Program-made: the position numbers and the translations under genes
Notes under the pieces: model-generated
Seen by the model: the letters and a program-made list of their open reading frames with translations, nothing else
Told to the model about the DNA's origin: nothing
Databases searched by the model: none
Origin: JAEVLT01 sp044598425
GTDB lineage: Bacteria > Bacillota > Bacilli > Bacillales > Cytobacillaceae
DNA: 64,000 bases
NCBI GenBank assembly: GCA_044598425.1
Contig: CP172536.1
Coordinates: 3,596,001 to 3,660,000 of the forward strand
Direction: 5' to 3'
Shown here: positions 24,905 to 34,302 of the stretch, piece after piece
Layout of the letters: the number at the start of each line of letters is the position of its first letter
Numbering within the stretch: the stretch's first letter is position 1

Positions 24905-26518
24905 TTAATTTTTAAATTCAACCTTGCTCAACAGGTCTGATCCAGTTGGATGCGGCAAATAATTTACTACATCTTTTGATGCTGCCAATAGAGGCGTTGA
25001 GTGAACAAGAGGAACCCATGGAGCATCATCATGGATGATCTCTTGAGCTTGTTTGTAAAGATCATTCCGTTTTGCTTGGTCGGTTTCAGACTGTGCTTTA
25101 ATTAAAATGTCATGTAATTGGTTATTGCTATATTGGGAATAGTTATTTGCCCCAATGCTATCTTTGTCAAGCAATGTATAGATGAAATTATCCGCATCGC
25201 CGTTATCGCCTGTCCAGCCTAGCATGTAAGCATCAAATTCACCTTTTGCGGCATTTTGTAAATAAGTAGCCCAGTCAACTGTTTTGATATTCGCTTTCAC
25301 GCCGATTTTTGCAAAGCTTTCCTGGATCACCTCTGCCACTTTCATTCCTTCAGGCATATACGGACGAGCTACAGGCATTGCCCACAATTCCATGCTAAAT
25401 CCATTTGGAAAACCTGCTTGTGCCAATAACTGCTTTGCTTTTTCCAGATCATATGGATAGGCTTGAATTGCATCATCATAGCCTTCAATGGATGGCGGCA
25501 TCGGGTTTTTCGCAGCAACTGCCTGCCCTCCGTAGAATGCTTTGATGATCGCTTTTTTGTCAACAGCATAGTTTAACGCCTGGCGGACGAGCTTGTTATC
25601 AAATGGTTTACGCGTTACGGTAAATCCTAAATAGCCAACATTCATCGATGGACGTTTGATTACTTGAAGTTTTGGATTCGACTTAACCGTGGCTTCATCA
25701 GAATTGTTTAGACCATCCATTACATCGATTTCACCATTTGCTAAGGCATTTAATCGGGCTGTGTTCTCAGGGATTACCCGGAAAATCACTTTGTTTAATT
25801 TAGGCAGACCTTTTTGCCAGTAATCAGGATTTTTCTCAAGCGTAATCCGGTCATTTTGTTTCCATTCAACAAACTTGAATGGTCCCGTACCAACTGGATG
25901 TTCTCTGAATTTGTCGCCATATTTCTTAACAGCAGCCGGACTTGCAATCCCGAATGCAGACATGGCCAAGTTTTTAAGGAATGGAGCTTGCGGCCGCTTT
26001 AAGACAAACTGTACTGTATATGGATCTACTGCTTTCACTTCTTTAATGACATGTCCTTCATCTTTTTTATAGCCGCCAAACATGGTGTAATAAGGGAATT
26101 GCTTCTCGTCGCCGTTCATCCAGCGATCAAAGTTAAACACGACAGCATCTGCGTTGAAGTCTGTGCCGTCCTGGAATTTTACGCCCTTACGAAGGTGGAA
26201 AGTGTAAGTCAGGCTGTCTGAAGAAACATCCCACTTTTCAGCAAGTCCCGGGTGTAAAGTTGTATCCTGGTCCCCATAATTGACAAGTGTTTCAAAAATA
26301 TTTTTCGTAACCTTAAACGTTTCTCCTTCAGTTGAAGTAATTGGGTCAAGTGAAGTAGAATCACCGCCGCGGCCATATACGAGAGTATCTTTTTTCGAAG
26401 TGCCGCTTGAATTTGAAGCGCCATTGTTTGAAGTCTTGCTGGACTGACTGCTGCAGCCAACAAGGAACATGCTGATGGCCAAAATGGACATCACCAGCAA
26501 TTTAACGGTTTTTTTCAT
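24905..26518 (-). CDS. Peptide-binding lipoprotein, DppE/OppA-like
   Basis: A 537-residue extracytoplasmic solute-binding protein (SBP family 5). Lipobox MFLVGC with Cys at about residue 22, then an Ser/Asn-rich linker. Family motifs are LAEKWDVSSDSLTYTFHLRK, GVKFQDGTDFNADAVVFNF and PVGTGPFKFVEWKQND. It would capture oligopeptides, dipeptides or related compounds (nickel, glutathione and other ligands occur in the family). Third gene of the operon, after the two ATPases. Confidence 0.92.
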   Translation of the reverse strand: MKKTVKLLVMSILAISMFLVGCSSQSSKTSNNGASNSSGTSKKDTLVYGRGGDSTSLDPITSTEGETFKVTKNIFETLVNYGDQDTTLHPGLAEKWDVSSDSLTYTFHLRKGVKFQDGTDFNADAVVFNFDRWMNGDEKQFPYYTMFGGYKKDEGHVIKEVKAVDPYTVQFVLKRPQAPFLKNLAMSAFGIASPAAVKKYGDKFREHPVGTGPFKFVEWKQNDRITLEKNPDYWQKGLPKLNKVIFRVIPENTARLNALANGEIDVMDGLNNSDEATVKSNPKLQVIKRPSMNVGYLGFTVTRKPFDNKLVRQALNYAVDKKAIIKAFYGGQAVAAKNPMPPSIEGYDDAIQAYPYDLEKAKQLLAQAGFPNGFSMELWAMPVARPYMPEGMKVAEVIQESFAKIGVKANIKTVDWATYLQNAAKGEFDAYMLGWTGDNGDADNFIYTLLDKDSIGANNYSQYSNNQLHDILIKAQSETDQAKRNDLYKQAQEIIHDDAPWVPLVHSTPLLAASKDVVNYLPHPTGSDLLSKVEFKN

Positions 26519-26566
26519 AGTTTTTCCCCCATTTTCTCTTTTGTTTATTTATCATCGTTGGGCATT

Positions 26567-27535
26567 TTACTTGTTAAACAAGTGGCATGCCACAGAATGA
26601 CCGTTCAGATTGTGTTCTTCAGGCCTTGTCGTTTTGCAAATATCCATACACGCTGTGCATCTTGTATGGAATGCACAGCCCGAAGGCGGATTGGCCGGAC
26701 TTGGAAGTTCTCCTTGAATCAAAGTTCTCTCTCTTTTTAGATCAGGATCGGGTATTGGCACGGCGGAAAGAAGAGCCTGGGTATACGGGTGTTTCGGATT
26801 TTCATAGAGTTCTTCGCTTGCAGCTAATTCGATTAATCTGCCTAAATACATGACGCCGACACGGTCGCTGATATGGCGGACGACTCCTAAGTCGTGGGCG
26901 ATAAAGATATAGGTAAGGCCAAATTCCTTTTGAATGTCCTTCATAAGGTTAAGAACCTGCGCCTGAATCGAAACATCAAGTGCAGAAACCGGCTCGTCCG
27001 CAATGATTAGCTTTGGTCTTGTCATTAAGGCTTTCGCAATGCCAATCCGCTGCCGCTGCCCTCCGCTAAACTGGTGAGGATATCTTTTGGCATGATAGCT
27101 GCTTAAGCCTACCACCTCAAGCATCTCCCTTACTTGCTTCCTGCGTTCTTCTTTTGTACCAATTCCATGTACGATGAGAGGTTCTTCGAGAATTTGTTCG
27201 ACAGAATGCCTTGGGTTTAACGAAGCGTAAGGATCTTGGAACACCATTTGGATATCTCTGCGGGTTCTTCGTAACTCCGATTTCGACATGCGGGTAATCT
27301 CTTTATCTTCAAAAACAATTTTCCCATCGCTCGCTTCAATGAGCCGCATTAATAGCCTTCCCGTCGTCGATTTGCCACAGCCGCTTTCGCCAACGATCCC
27401 TAATGTTTCACCCTTTTTCACATAAAAGGAGACATCGTCAACTGCTTTGACCTCTCCTTTTTTACTGCCAAGAAGTCCGCCAGTGATCGGAAAATATTTT
27501 TTCAACCCTTTTACTTCAAGAAGTAGCTCCGACAT
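26567..27535 (-). CDS. Peptide ABC transporter ATPase, DppF/OppF-like
   Basis: A 322-residue ATPase with Walker A GESGCGKST, signature FSGGQRQRIGIAKALM, Walker B LIIADEPVSALD, and the OppF C-terminal Cys motif CAFHTRCTACMDICK that can hold an iron-sulfur cluster in this family. GAGGAGAG precedes ATG 27535; a GTG at 27544 is in frame but too close. It overlaps the end of the upstream ATPase gene by 20 bases. Confidence 0.92.
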   Translation of the reverse strand: MSELLLEVKGLKKYFPITGGLLGSKKGEVKAVDDVSFYVKKGETLGIVGESGCGKSTTGRLLMRLIEASDGKIVFEDKEITRMSKSELRRTRRDIQMVFQDPYASLNPRHSVEQILEEPLIVHGIGTKEERRKQVREMLEVVGLSSYHAKRYPHQFSGGQRQRIGIAKALMTRPKLIIADEPVSALDVSIQAQVLNLMKDIQKEFGLTYIFIAHDLGVVRHISDRVGVMYLGRLIELAASEELYENPKHPYTQALLSAVPIPDPDLKRERTLIQGELPSPANPPSGCAFHTRCTACMDICKTTRPEEHNLNGHSVACHLFNK

Positions 27536-28529
27536 GCTGGTCACTCTCCTCTTTTACTGTATGTAAGAAACAACGAGCAACATGCCCGTCTTTTTTGACT
27601 TTGTATAAATCAGGGGATTCATTATGGCATACTGCAAATGCTTCGGCACATCGCGCTGCAAAGCGGCATCCTTTTTGAATCGTCCCCGGAGCCGGGACAC
27701 TTCCAGGAATGCTGTAAAGCCGATCTTTCTTCCCTCTTAAATCGGGAACAGACTTCAGCAACCCTTTCGTATAAGGATGCTGGGGATCCTTTAAGATCGT
27801 CCTAACATCTCCTTGTTCGACAACTTGTCCGGAATACATCACAATCACACGATCACAAATTTCGGCGACAACGCCTAGGTCGTGGGTAATCAAAATGATC
27901 GATGTGTTTGTTTTTTTATTGAGATCCTTCATTAAAGTGAGGATTTGCGCTTGGATGGTTACATCAAGGGCTGTTGTAGGCTCGTCCGCAATCAGCACTT
28001 TCGGATTGCACGCCATGGCCATAGCAATCATGACTCTTTGCCGCATACCGCCAGATAGCTGATGCGGATATTCCTCAAGGATTCCTTCCGCTCTCGGAAT
28101 TCCAACAAGCTTTAGCAACTCTATACTTCGGGCTCTCGCTTCGGATTTTGTGAGTTTTGTATGGAGACTGATTGCTTCCTTCAGCTGGTTGCCAATTGTA
28201 AACAGAGGATTCAATGACGTCATCGGTTCCTGGAAAATCATCGAGATTTGATTCCCGCGTATTTTTCTGAATTCCTTATCGGAAATTTTCGTTAAATCCT
28301 TCCCATCAAAAATGATTTCTCCTTTTTCAATCTTGCCAGGAGGTGTAGGGATCAGCCCCATGGCGGTTAAAGAGGTCACGCTTTTCCCGCTTCCGGACTC
28401 ACCCACAATTCCCAGTATTTCTCCTTCATTTAATTCAAAACTTATTCCATCAACTGCCGGAGCATATTTTTTTCCTGATTGAAACGAAACCTTCAAGTCG
28501 TTGAATTGTAAAATAGGTTTTTTATTCAC
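27516..28529 (-). CDS. Peptide ABC transporter ATPase, DppD/OppD-like
   Basis: A 337-residue ATPase: Walker A GESGSGKSV, signature LSGGMRQRVMIAMAMA, Walker B LIADEPTTALDVTIQ, and the C-terminal GCRFAARCAEAFAVC cysteine motif of OppD/DppD. Starts at GTG 28529 after TAGGTG. It is the first gene of the operon; having the ATPases ahead of the binding protein is less usual but seen in Bacillaceae. Confidence 0.92.
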   Translation of the reverse strand: MNKKPILQFNDLKVSFQSGKKYAPAVDGISFELNEGEILGIVGESGSGKSVTSLTAMGLIPTPPGKIEKGEIIFDGKDLTKISDKEFRKIRGNQISMIFQEPMTSLNPLFTIGNQLKEAISLHTKLTKSEARARSIELLKLVGIPRAEGILEEYPHQLSGGMRQRVMIAMAMACNPKVLIADEPTTALDVTIQAQILTLMKDLNKKTNTSIILITHDLGVVAEICDRVIVMYSGQVVEQGDVRTILKDPQHPYTKGLLKSVPDLRGKKDRLYSIPGSVPAPGTIQKGCRFAARCAEAFAVCHNESPDLYKVKKDGHVARCFLHTVKEESDQHVGATS

Positions 28530-28571
28530 TTTTACACCTACCCAATAATTCTATTATTTAGAAATTATTTA

Positions 28572-28599
28572 ATTATAACATATATTACAATATAGTAAA
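28572..28599 (-). promoter_or_regulatory. Candidate promoter of the peptide-import operon
   Basis: Minus-strand TTTACT (28599-28594), 16-base spacer, TATAAT (28577-28572), 43 bases before the GTG start. The surrounding sequence is extremely AT-rich. Confidence 0.55.
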
Positions 28600-28820
28600 T
28601 TTTAAAATAATTATGGCATTTACTATTGTGTGGTTTTTGTCGAACCTTGTCAATGCGCAAAACAATTTTTTCGACAGAATTTAGGGGATGAGGCCACTCC
28701 CGCTACCCATGACATTAATAAAATCCGCCAAAAGGTTGGAATGGTGTTTTAGTATTCCAACATTTCCCTCACAAGAGCAATATTAGAAATTTTATTTAAA
28801 AAAGGTAAAAGTTTCTGTTG
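28600..28820. other. Intergenic region without recognised genes
   Basis: About 220 bases upstream of the dpp-type promoter. No gene-like frame, tRNA or clear regulatory repeat was seen here. Confidence 0.4.
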
Positions 28821-28930
28821 AGGGGTGTAGGCGGAATTATTCGGTTTGAAGGCGGAAAAAGGTGCAATGAAGGCGGAATTCCACTGCAGGTAGGCGGAAA
28901 AAAGCAAAACAAAGGCGGAATCCACCTCCT
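28821..28930 (+). repeat. GGCGGAA-word repeat, copy 1
   Basis: Five AGGCGGAA words about 20-22 bases apart within GGTGTAGGCGGAATTATTCG, TTTGAAGGCGGAA, TAGGCGGAAAAAAGCA and AGGCGGAATCCACCTCC. A shortened inverted copy is at 34303-34388, sharing the GGTGTA/ATTATTCGGT end and the GGCGGAATCCACCTCC end. The two copies bracket the ArgH-like/sugar ABC gene group. Confidence 0.72.
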
Positions 28931-29411
28931 TCTAGCCGCGTTACTCGTGATGTTAACCTTTGACGCGTGATGAACTTTACTCCCATGGCATGTTTTCTGC
29001 GTTTTTGGCGCTTGATGCGTCATGGGCTACACTCTCATGACGCGTTGGCCGCGTTTTTGGCGCTTGATGCGTCATGAAATGCACTCTCATGACACGTTGG
29101 CTGCGTTTTTGGCGCTTGATGCGTCATGGGCTACACTCTCATGACGCGTTGGCCGCGTTTTTGGCGCTTGATGCGTCATGAAATGCACTCTCATGACACG
29201 TTTTCTGCGTTTTTGGCGCTTGATGCGTCATGAAATGCACTCTCATGACACGTTGGCAGCGTTTTTGGCACTTGATGCGTCATGAAATGCACTCTCATGA
29301 CACGTTTTCTGCGTTTTTGGCGCTTGGCGCGTCATGGGCTACACTCTCATGACGCGTTGGCCGCGTTTTTGGCGCTTGATGCGTCATGAAAAGCACTCTC
29401 ATGACGCGACA
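28927..29411 (+). repeat. 52-bp tandem repeat array with hairpin units
   Basis: The word ACTC(TC)CATG recurs at 28979, 29031, 29083, 29135, 29187, 29239, 29291, 29343 and 29395, exactly 52 bases apart each time, with a degenerate shorter unit at 28943. Each unit contains GCGTTTTTGGCGCTTGATGC and a hairpin GCGTCATG-N11-CATGACGC across the unit boundary. Two unit variants alternate irregularly (GGGCTAC versus GAAATGC loop; GACGCGTTGGCCGCG versus GACACGTTTTCTGCG). No protein frame runs through all units. Confidence 0.9.
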
Positions 29412-29433
29412 GGATTCATGGCCTGAAACTTCC

Positions 29434-30264
29434 TCACCCTTTCACTCCCGTCAACGTAATCCCTTCAACAATTTGCCGTTGGAAAATGAGAAAAATAATA
29501 ATCATCGGAACAACAGCTAAAGTGCTCATCCCCATTATCGTATTCCATTGGATGCCTCCGCTGTCGCCCGTTGCATAGAGGGAAATACCAACCGGAAGCG
29601 TCCTCATGCTGTCGGTTGAGGTAACAATGACCGGCCAAAGATAGGCGTTCCAGTTTCCTAAAAAAGTAATGATCCCGAGCGCCGACAATGCCGGTTTCAC
29701 TTGGGGAATGGCCACCTGCCACCATATTTTAAACTCGCTCATTCCATCAATTCTTGCCGCATCTAAAAGGTCATCCGGGATACTTAACATAAATTGTCTC
29801 ATCAAAAATACCCCAAAAGCTTCAATCAGCCCCGGAAACATGATTCCTAAGTAGCTGTCAATCAGGTTTACCTTTGTTCCCATCACATACCATGGAATCA
29901 CAAGCATTTCCGTTGGAATCATTAGCGTACTTAAAATTAAAATGAAGATCATCTTAACGCCTGGGAATTTATATTTTGCTAATGTATAGCCAACAAGCGA
30001 ATTAAAAATTAAGCAGCTTAACGTAACGATCAAACCTACGAGAATACTATTCCAATACCACTTTAAAAAATCAGTCTCCTGAAAAATAAATTGATAGGCT
30101 GAAAAATCAATTTTATGTGGTAAGAAAGAAAAACTATAAAAATCAGGCAAACTTTTAAATGACGAAAGAACCATCCAAAGAAACGGGAAGGCTACCACAA
30201 CAACACCCGCAATGAGAAATAAATGAATACACAATTCAAGCCCTTTAAATTTTCGTTTTTTCAA
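29434..30264 (-). CDS. Carbohydrate ABC transporter permease, MalG/LacG-like
   Basis: A 276-residue permease with six helices and the EAA coupling loop DAARIDGMSEFKIWWQVAIP. It ends VEGITLTGVKG, the standard MalG-type terminus. It starts at TTG 30264 after GAGGTGAGG. Together with the 30282 permease and 31286 binding protein it forms a CUT1-type sugar importer; no ATPase gene is present, so a shared MsmX-type ATPase is presumed. The start is 17 bases downstream of the partner stop. The 52-bp array lies just beyond its stop. Confidence 0.92.
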   Translation of the reverse strand: MKKRKFKGLELCIHLFLIAGVVVVAFPFLWMVLSSFKSLPDFYSFSFLPHKIDFSAYQFIFQETDFLKWYWNSILVGLIVTLSCLIFNSLVGYTLAKYKFPGVKMIFILILSTLMIPTEMLVIPWYVMGTKVNLIDSYLGIMFPGLIEAFGVFLMRQFMLSIPDDLLDAARIDGMSEFKIWWQVAIPQVKPALSALGIITFLGNWNAYLWPVIVTSTDSMRTLPVGISLYATGDSGGIQWNTIMGMSTLAVVPMIIIFLIFQRQIVEGITLTGVKG

Positions 30265-30281
30265 TTTGTCCTCACCTCCTA

Positions 30282-31196
30282 CTATTCATAGTTTTTGTTG
30301 ATGATTTTAATTTGCAAAAGGGTAATAAGTAAAATGGCGATAAATAAGACGACCGCAACGGCAGAAGCATATTCCATATTAAAGTCCTGGAAAGCATTTT
30401 TATACATATAAATCACGACACTAATCGTACTGTTCAAAGGACCTCCGGCACTTGCCCCGCTGCTCGCTGTAAGATTCTGTATTTGCGTAAAGGTTTGCAG
30501 CGCTTGGATGACTCCTGTCACTGCTAAGAAGACAATGGTTGGATTTAACAGGGGGAAGGTAATTTCCCAAAACATTTTCCAATTTCCTGCTCCATCCACT
30601 TTAGCAGCTTCATAAAAATGCTTTGGGATCGATTGGAGGCCTGCCATAAAGATTAACATACTAAACCCCATCGATTGCCAGATCATCACCGCAGAGATGC
30701 AGAAAAGAGCCAGTTTTGGATCGGATAGCCAATTTTGTGGAGGAATCCCGAACCAGCCAATGAATTCATTTAAGAAGCCGGTATTCGGATCAAACATCAG
30801 CCGCCATACCCAGCTGACGGCAACAACCGATGTAATATAGGGTAAAAAGTAAATCATCCGATATAACCAGCGAAAATGATGGATTCGTTCAATTGCCAGG
30901 GCAATCAGCAAACCAATTCCCATTTGCAATGGTACAGTAATGATTACGTATTTTCCTGTGTTCCAAACCGATTTCCAAAAGACATGATCTTTAAACAATT
31001 GTTGATAGTTTTCGAGCGTAAAACCTGAACCATTTTGCGGCGAAAAGGACATTGAAAAGGCGTAAAGGGTTGGATAGATCCGAATACTGAGAAAAAATAA
31101 AAGAGGAATCGTTAAAAACGTATAGGCGACGAGCGTCCTCCTTGTCTTTAGCTTGATAGGCGGCCTGTTTTGCACATCTACGTTTGATTGCTCCAA
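30282..31196 (-). CDS. Carbohydrate ABC transporter permease, MalF/LacF-like
   Basis: A 304-residue permease with six helices after a 20-residue basic N-terminus; the coupling loop is YEAAKVDGAGNWKMFWEITF followed by PLLNPTIVF. Starts at TTG 31196, nine bases after AAGGGGG. It pairs with the MalG-like protein. The sugar is unknown: the neighbour genes are an ArgH-like lyase and, across a terminator, a sucrose hydrolase. Confidence 0.92.
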   Translation of the reverse strand: MEQSNVDVQNRPPIKLKTRRTLVAYTFLTIPLLFFLSIRIYPTLYAFSMSFSPQNGSGFTLENYQQLFKDHVFWKSVWNTGKYVIITVPLQMGIGLLIALAIERIHHFRWLYRMIYFLPYITSVVAVSWVWRLMFDPNTGFLNEFIGWFGIPPQNWLSDPKLALFCISAVMIWQSMGFSMLIFMAGLQSIPKHFYEAAKVDGAGNWKMFWEITFPLLNPTIVFLAVTGVIQALQTFTQIQNLTASSGASAGGPLNSTISVVIYMYKNAFQDFNMEYASAVAVVLFIAILLITLLQIKIINKNYE

Positions 31197-31285
31197 TGAA
31201 TAAAGCCCCCTTTCCCTTAAGGAAAATGCTTTTAAAAAAGGGCAGTCTTCTTATATTGAATAGAAGTATACCGCCCGCAGTCCAA

Positions 31286-32593
31286 TCACTGATTCTTAAA
31301 ATAATCATCGCGTATTTTTTGCTGCTCTTTTACAAGACTTTCAAAGGTTTGATCAATTGGCTCATTATTTAATAAAATTTTATCAATATGAGCAGACATT
31401 GAGTCGCGTTCCTTTGGTTCATCGACAAAGAATGTAGCATGGGCATTCTTTAGTCCTTGAACAAATGGGCCGTAGATCGGGTCATTATTAATCGATTGAT
31501 CCGCGGCAAAAGATGCATTTGCAGGCAATTCGCCGACATTTTTCAGCCAATCCTTCTGGGTATCCTCTGAAATAAGGAATTTAAGGAATTTCTCAGCTGC
31601 TTTAAGTTTCTCCCCTTTTACACCTTTGGCAATTCCGTTGGTCCAATAAGAGCCAAAGTTTGACTCCAGTCCTCCCTGTTCTTTTACAGGAAGAGTTGCC
31701 ACACCCCAATCAAACTTTGCAGCATCCTTTACAGCTGCAATGTCAAACGATCCATCAATCATCATTCCAGCTTTCCCAGCCTTAAATGCTGTATTGTATT
31801 CTTGAAGGAAGGTAGGTTCACCCATTTTTTCTTTCTTCGTCATATTCACCCAATACGTAAAAGCTTCAAGACCTTGCGGAGAAGAGTTCCACTGAACCTT
31901 TTTCCCATCTGGACTAAACGGTTCTACTCCCCATTGCCGGAGCAAAACTTCTTCAAACGCATGGTAACCTTGGCCATTTACATCCCAGGCAAAACCTTCT
32001 TGTTCTAATTTCCCATTTTCTTTTCTTTTTGTTATTTTCTTTGCGTACTGAATCAGCTCATCCCATGTTTTCGGCGGTGTATTTGGATCAAGTCCGGCCT
32101 GTTTAAATAAATCTTTGTTCCAGAAGAGCGCGAGTGAACGAACGGCAATGGGAAGAGTATAATATTTACCATCAATTTTCGAAGCCTGAATCATCGGAAT
32201 ATATTTTTTTTCAATTTCTGAGGTGCTCATAAAGTCTTGAGGAATCGGCTGAAGATAGCCTTGTTTAATATATTGCGGGAGCCAGCCATAATAGAGATTG
32301 AGAATATCCGGCCCTTTGCCGGCATGCATGGCAGCGGAAACTTTTTGGTTGTATTGATCATACGGGAAATCTTGGACAATGACTTTTATATTCGGATGCT
32401 CCTCCTCAAATTTTTTAATTAAATTTTTGATTTCCGTTACTTTTGCCGGAAATGTATATTGCCAATAGGTGATGGTTGTAACCTTTGAATTCGAACTTGA
32501 CGATTTGCCGTTGCTGCCGCATCCGGTAAGGGCTGCTGTAACGCTGATCACCATCATGACAATAAGGATTTTGAAAAGTCTCCTTTTCATCAA
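31286..32593 (-). CDS. Sugar-binding lipoprotein (CUT1 family)
   Basis: A 435-residue binding protein. Lipobox ALTGC with Cys near residue 25, then a Ser-rich linker. Family 1 features are TYWQYTFPAKVTEIKNLIK, KKFEEEHPNIKVIVQDFP, GPDILNLYYGWLPQYIKQG and a C-terminal helical region. The Trp- and Tyr-rich set suits a carbohydrate. GGGGGAA precedes the start; TTG 32593 and ATG 32590 are both possible. Second gene of the lyase-ABC operon. Confidence 0.9.
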   Translation of the reverse strand: MMKRRLFKILIVMMVISVTAALTGCGSNGKSSSSNSKVTTITYWQYTFPAKVTEIKNLIKKFEEEHPNIKVIVQDFPYDQYNQKVSAAMHAGKGPDILNLYYGWLPQYIKQGYLQPIPQDFMSTSEIEKKYIPMIQASKIDGKYYTLPIAVRSLALFWNKDLFKQAGLDPNTPPKTWDELIQYAKKITKRKENGKLEQEGFAWDVNGQGYHAFEEVLLRQWGVEPFSPDGKKVQWNSSPQGLEAFTYWVNMTKKEKMGEPTFLQEYNTAFKAGKAGMMIDGSFDIAAVKDAAKFDWGVATLPVKEQGGLESNFGSYWTNGIAKGVKGEKLKAAEKFLKFLISEDTQKDWLKNVGELPANASFAADQSINNDPIYGPFVQGLKNAHATFFVDEPKERDSMSAHIDKILLNNEPIDQTFESLVKEQQKIRDDYFKNQ

Positions 32594-32647
32594 AATTCCC
32601 CCTTTTGAACAAAATTTTAGTAAATCTACTTGTTTCGGTATTGCCTC

Positions 32648-34156
32648 TTATTGTTTCCTACTCCAATTTTGTGTCAACAGATCGAGCTGTTCGAGGCAAA
32701 GATCCACTCGATTGATTTCAACTTCTAATAGTTGCATGTCGCTCCTCAGTTGCTTTTTTCTTTCGGTAATTCCTCTTTTTATTTCCTCCGGTGCGGTTCC
32801 TCCAGGAAGCGAGCGAATTTTAATAAAATGCTCAGGATCCATTGCTGTCCGGATTATTTCTTCAGGTAAATTCAAGACATGGCCAATAACCGATTCTGCC
32901 GCTTCATCTACAAGCAAAGATGTTACTTGCATAGCATTGAAACCCCTTAACATGGCCAATTTTACAACCCGGCTTGTAATCTCATGGGCGATCCGAAATG
33001 GAATATGCGTTTCTCTGAAAAGGGTATCAGCCAATTCCGTAACGGTAGCGAAGCTTTCTTTTGCTCTTCTTTTTAAAATCTCTTCATTCACTTCAATTGT
33101 TCCCATAACCGCTTTTGCCAGCCGAAAAACTTGATCAATCAGGCTTAATCCTTTCCATAAATACGGCTGCAGGTCATCCTCTGTATCGTTGATGTCTCCA
33201 TATGGCGTGTTATGCAACATCTGTAAAACGGTTTGCGCATTTCCTGCGCCGCTTGAACTCAGCGCCCGGATATGTTCCAGGGAAACCGGGTTTCTCTTCT
33301 GCGGCATAATGGAACTTGTTTGCACAAAAGGATCCGCCACACGAACAGCTGAAAATTCTTGCGTACACCATAAAAGAAGATCCTGCGTAAACCGGCCAAA
33401 ATTAATAAAGGCCAATTGAATGGCCGAAGCCATTTCGCCCAAATAATCTGCACCAGAGATTGCATCATAGGCATTCCTTACGAATCGAGGGAATCCTAAA
33501 AGATCAGCTACTCGCGAGCGATTAATGGGAAACCCCGTTGTCGTTAAAGCCGCTGCTCCAAGCGGACTGGCATTGCATGTCTCATAGGCCGCTTTCAGTC
33601 TTTTGACATCGCGGTCGACCACATCGTACATACCCAGTAAATAATGAGAAAAAGTCATTGGCTGCGCCTGCTGTGTATGGGTATGACCTAAAACGACTGT
33701 TTCTTTGTACGTATCAGCCACTTCTAATAGCGTTTCTTGGAAAGCAAGTACAGATTTTAGCGCCTTTTGGAGGTCACGGCGAAGAACCATTCGATACATG
33801 GCAACACCCATATCATTTCGGCTCCGCGCGAGATGCAGACTTCCCCCTGCTTCGCCAGCGGTCTCAATGATCTTGCTTTCAACCAGGAAAAACAGATCCT
33901 CATATTTCCCGTTATAGGTGGATTCTCTTAGTGCATGGATATCCAGAGAACGGATCCCGTCCATAATTCTGGCAGCTTCCTCTTCAGAAAGAAGGCATTG
34001 CTCAACCAACATAATCAGATGGGCTTTATGGATGGCAATCATCGGATCAAGCAGAACACGCTTTGCATTTTCATAAGCAGGTGCTAAAACGACTTCCGAA
34101 TACGTGGCCCCAGGAAATTTTGTTCCTTCTATTTCAAAAATACTGTCTCTACGCAT
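32648..34156 (-). CDS. Argininosuccinate-lyase-like protein (fumarase/aspartase superfamily)
   Basis: A 502-residue lyase. The signature SSIMPQKRNPVSLEH is present near residue 290, with the ArgH-like blocks HLARSRNDMGVAMYR and GHTHTQQAQPMTFSHYLLGM. These enzymes split C-N bonds by beta-elimination, releasing fumarate. It is longer than ordinary ArgH (about 460), no argG or other arginine gene is near, and it heads an operon with a sugar ABC importer. So it probably acts on an imported aspartate or fumarate adduct rather than in arginine synthesis. Substrate unknown. Confidence 0.8.
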   Translation of the reverse strand: MRRDSIFEIEGTKFPGATYSEVVLAPAYENAKRVLLDPMIAIHKAHLIMLVEQCLLSEEEAARIMDGIRSLDIHALRESTYNGKYEDLFFLVESKIIETAGEAGGSLHLARSRNDMGVAMYRMVLRRDLQKALKSVLAFQETLLEVADTYKETVVLGHTHTQQAQPMTFSHYLLGMYDVVDRDVKRLKAAYETCNASPLGAAALTTTGFPINRSRVADLLGFPRFVRNAYDAISGADYLGEMASAIQLAFINFGRFTQDLLLWCTQEFSAVRVADPFVQTSSIMPQKRNPVSLEHIRALSSSGAGNAQTVLQMLHNTPYGDINDTEDDLQPYLWKGLSLIDQVFRLAKAVMGTIEVNEEILKRRAKESFATVTELADTLFRETHIPFRIAHEITSRVVKLAMLRGFNAMQVTSLLVDEAAESVIGHVLNLPEEIIRTAMDPEHFIKIRSLPGGTAPEEIKRGITERKKQLRSDMQLLEVEINRVDLCLEQLDLLTQNWSRKQ

Positions 34157-34302
34157 AACATAGCCCCTTTATAACCTTTATTACAGTGAATATGTCTCTA
34201 GCCATTGCTGTTATCCCAAAAGTTGAGATTATTAAATCTTATTTACTTTGTCGGTTTATTTAGAACAAGTTTTTAAGCATGTAGCACTCATTGTTTTCGA
34301 TC

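Noticed and set aside
28927..29411. Possible CRISPR array
   Set aside because: The whole 52-bp unit is repeated, including the parts that would be spacers; there are no unique spacers and no cas genes.
32469..33134. Plus-strand frame of 221 codons
   Set aside because: Antisense to the ArgH-like gene and binding-protein start; the opposite strand has full-length conserved proteins.
32648..34156. Biosynthetic argininosuccinate lyase (argH)
   Set aside because: No argG or other arginine gene nearby, longer than usual and tied to a sugar importer; kept as ArgH-like only.
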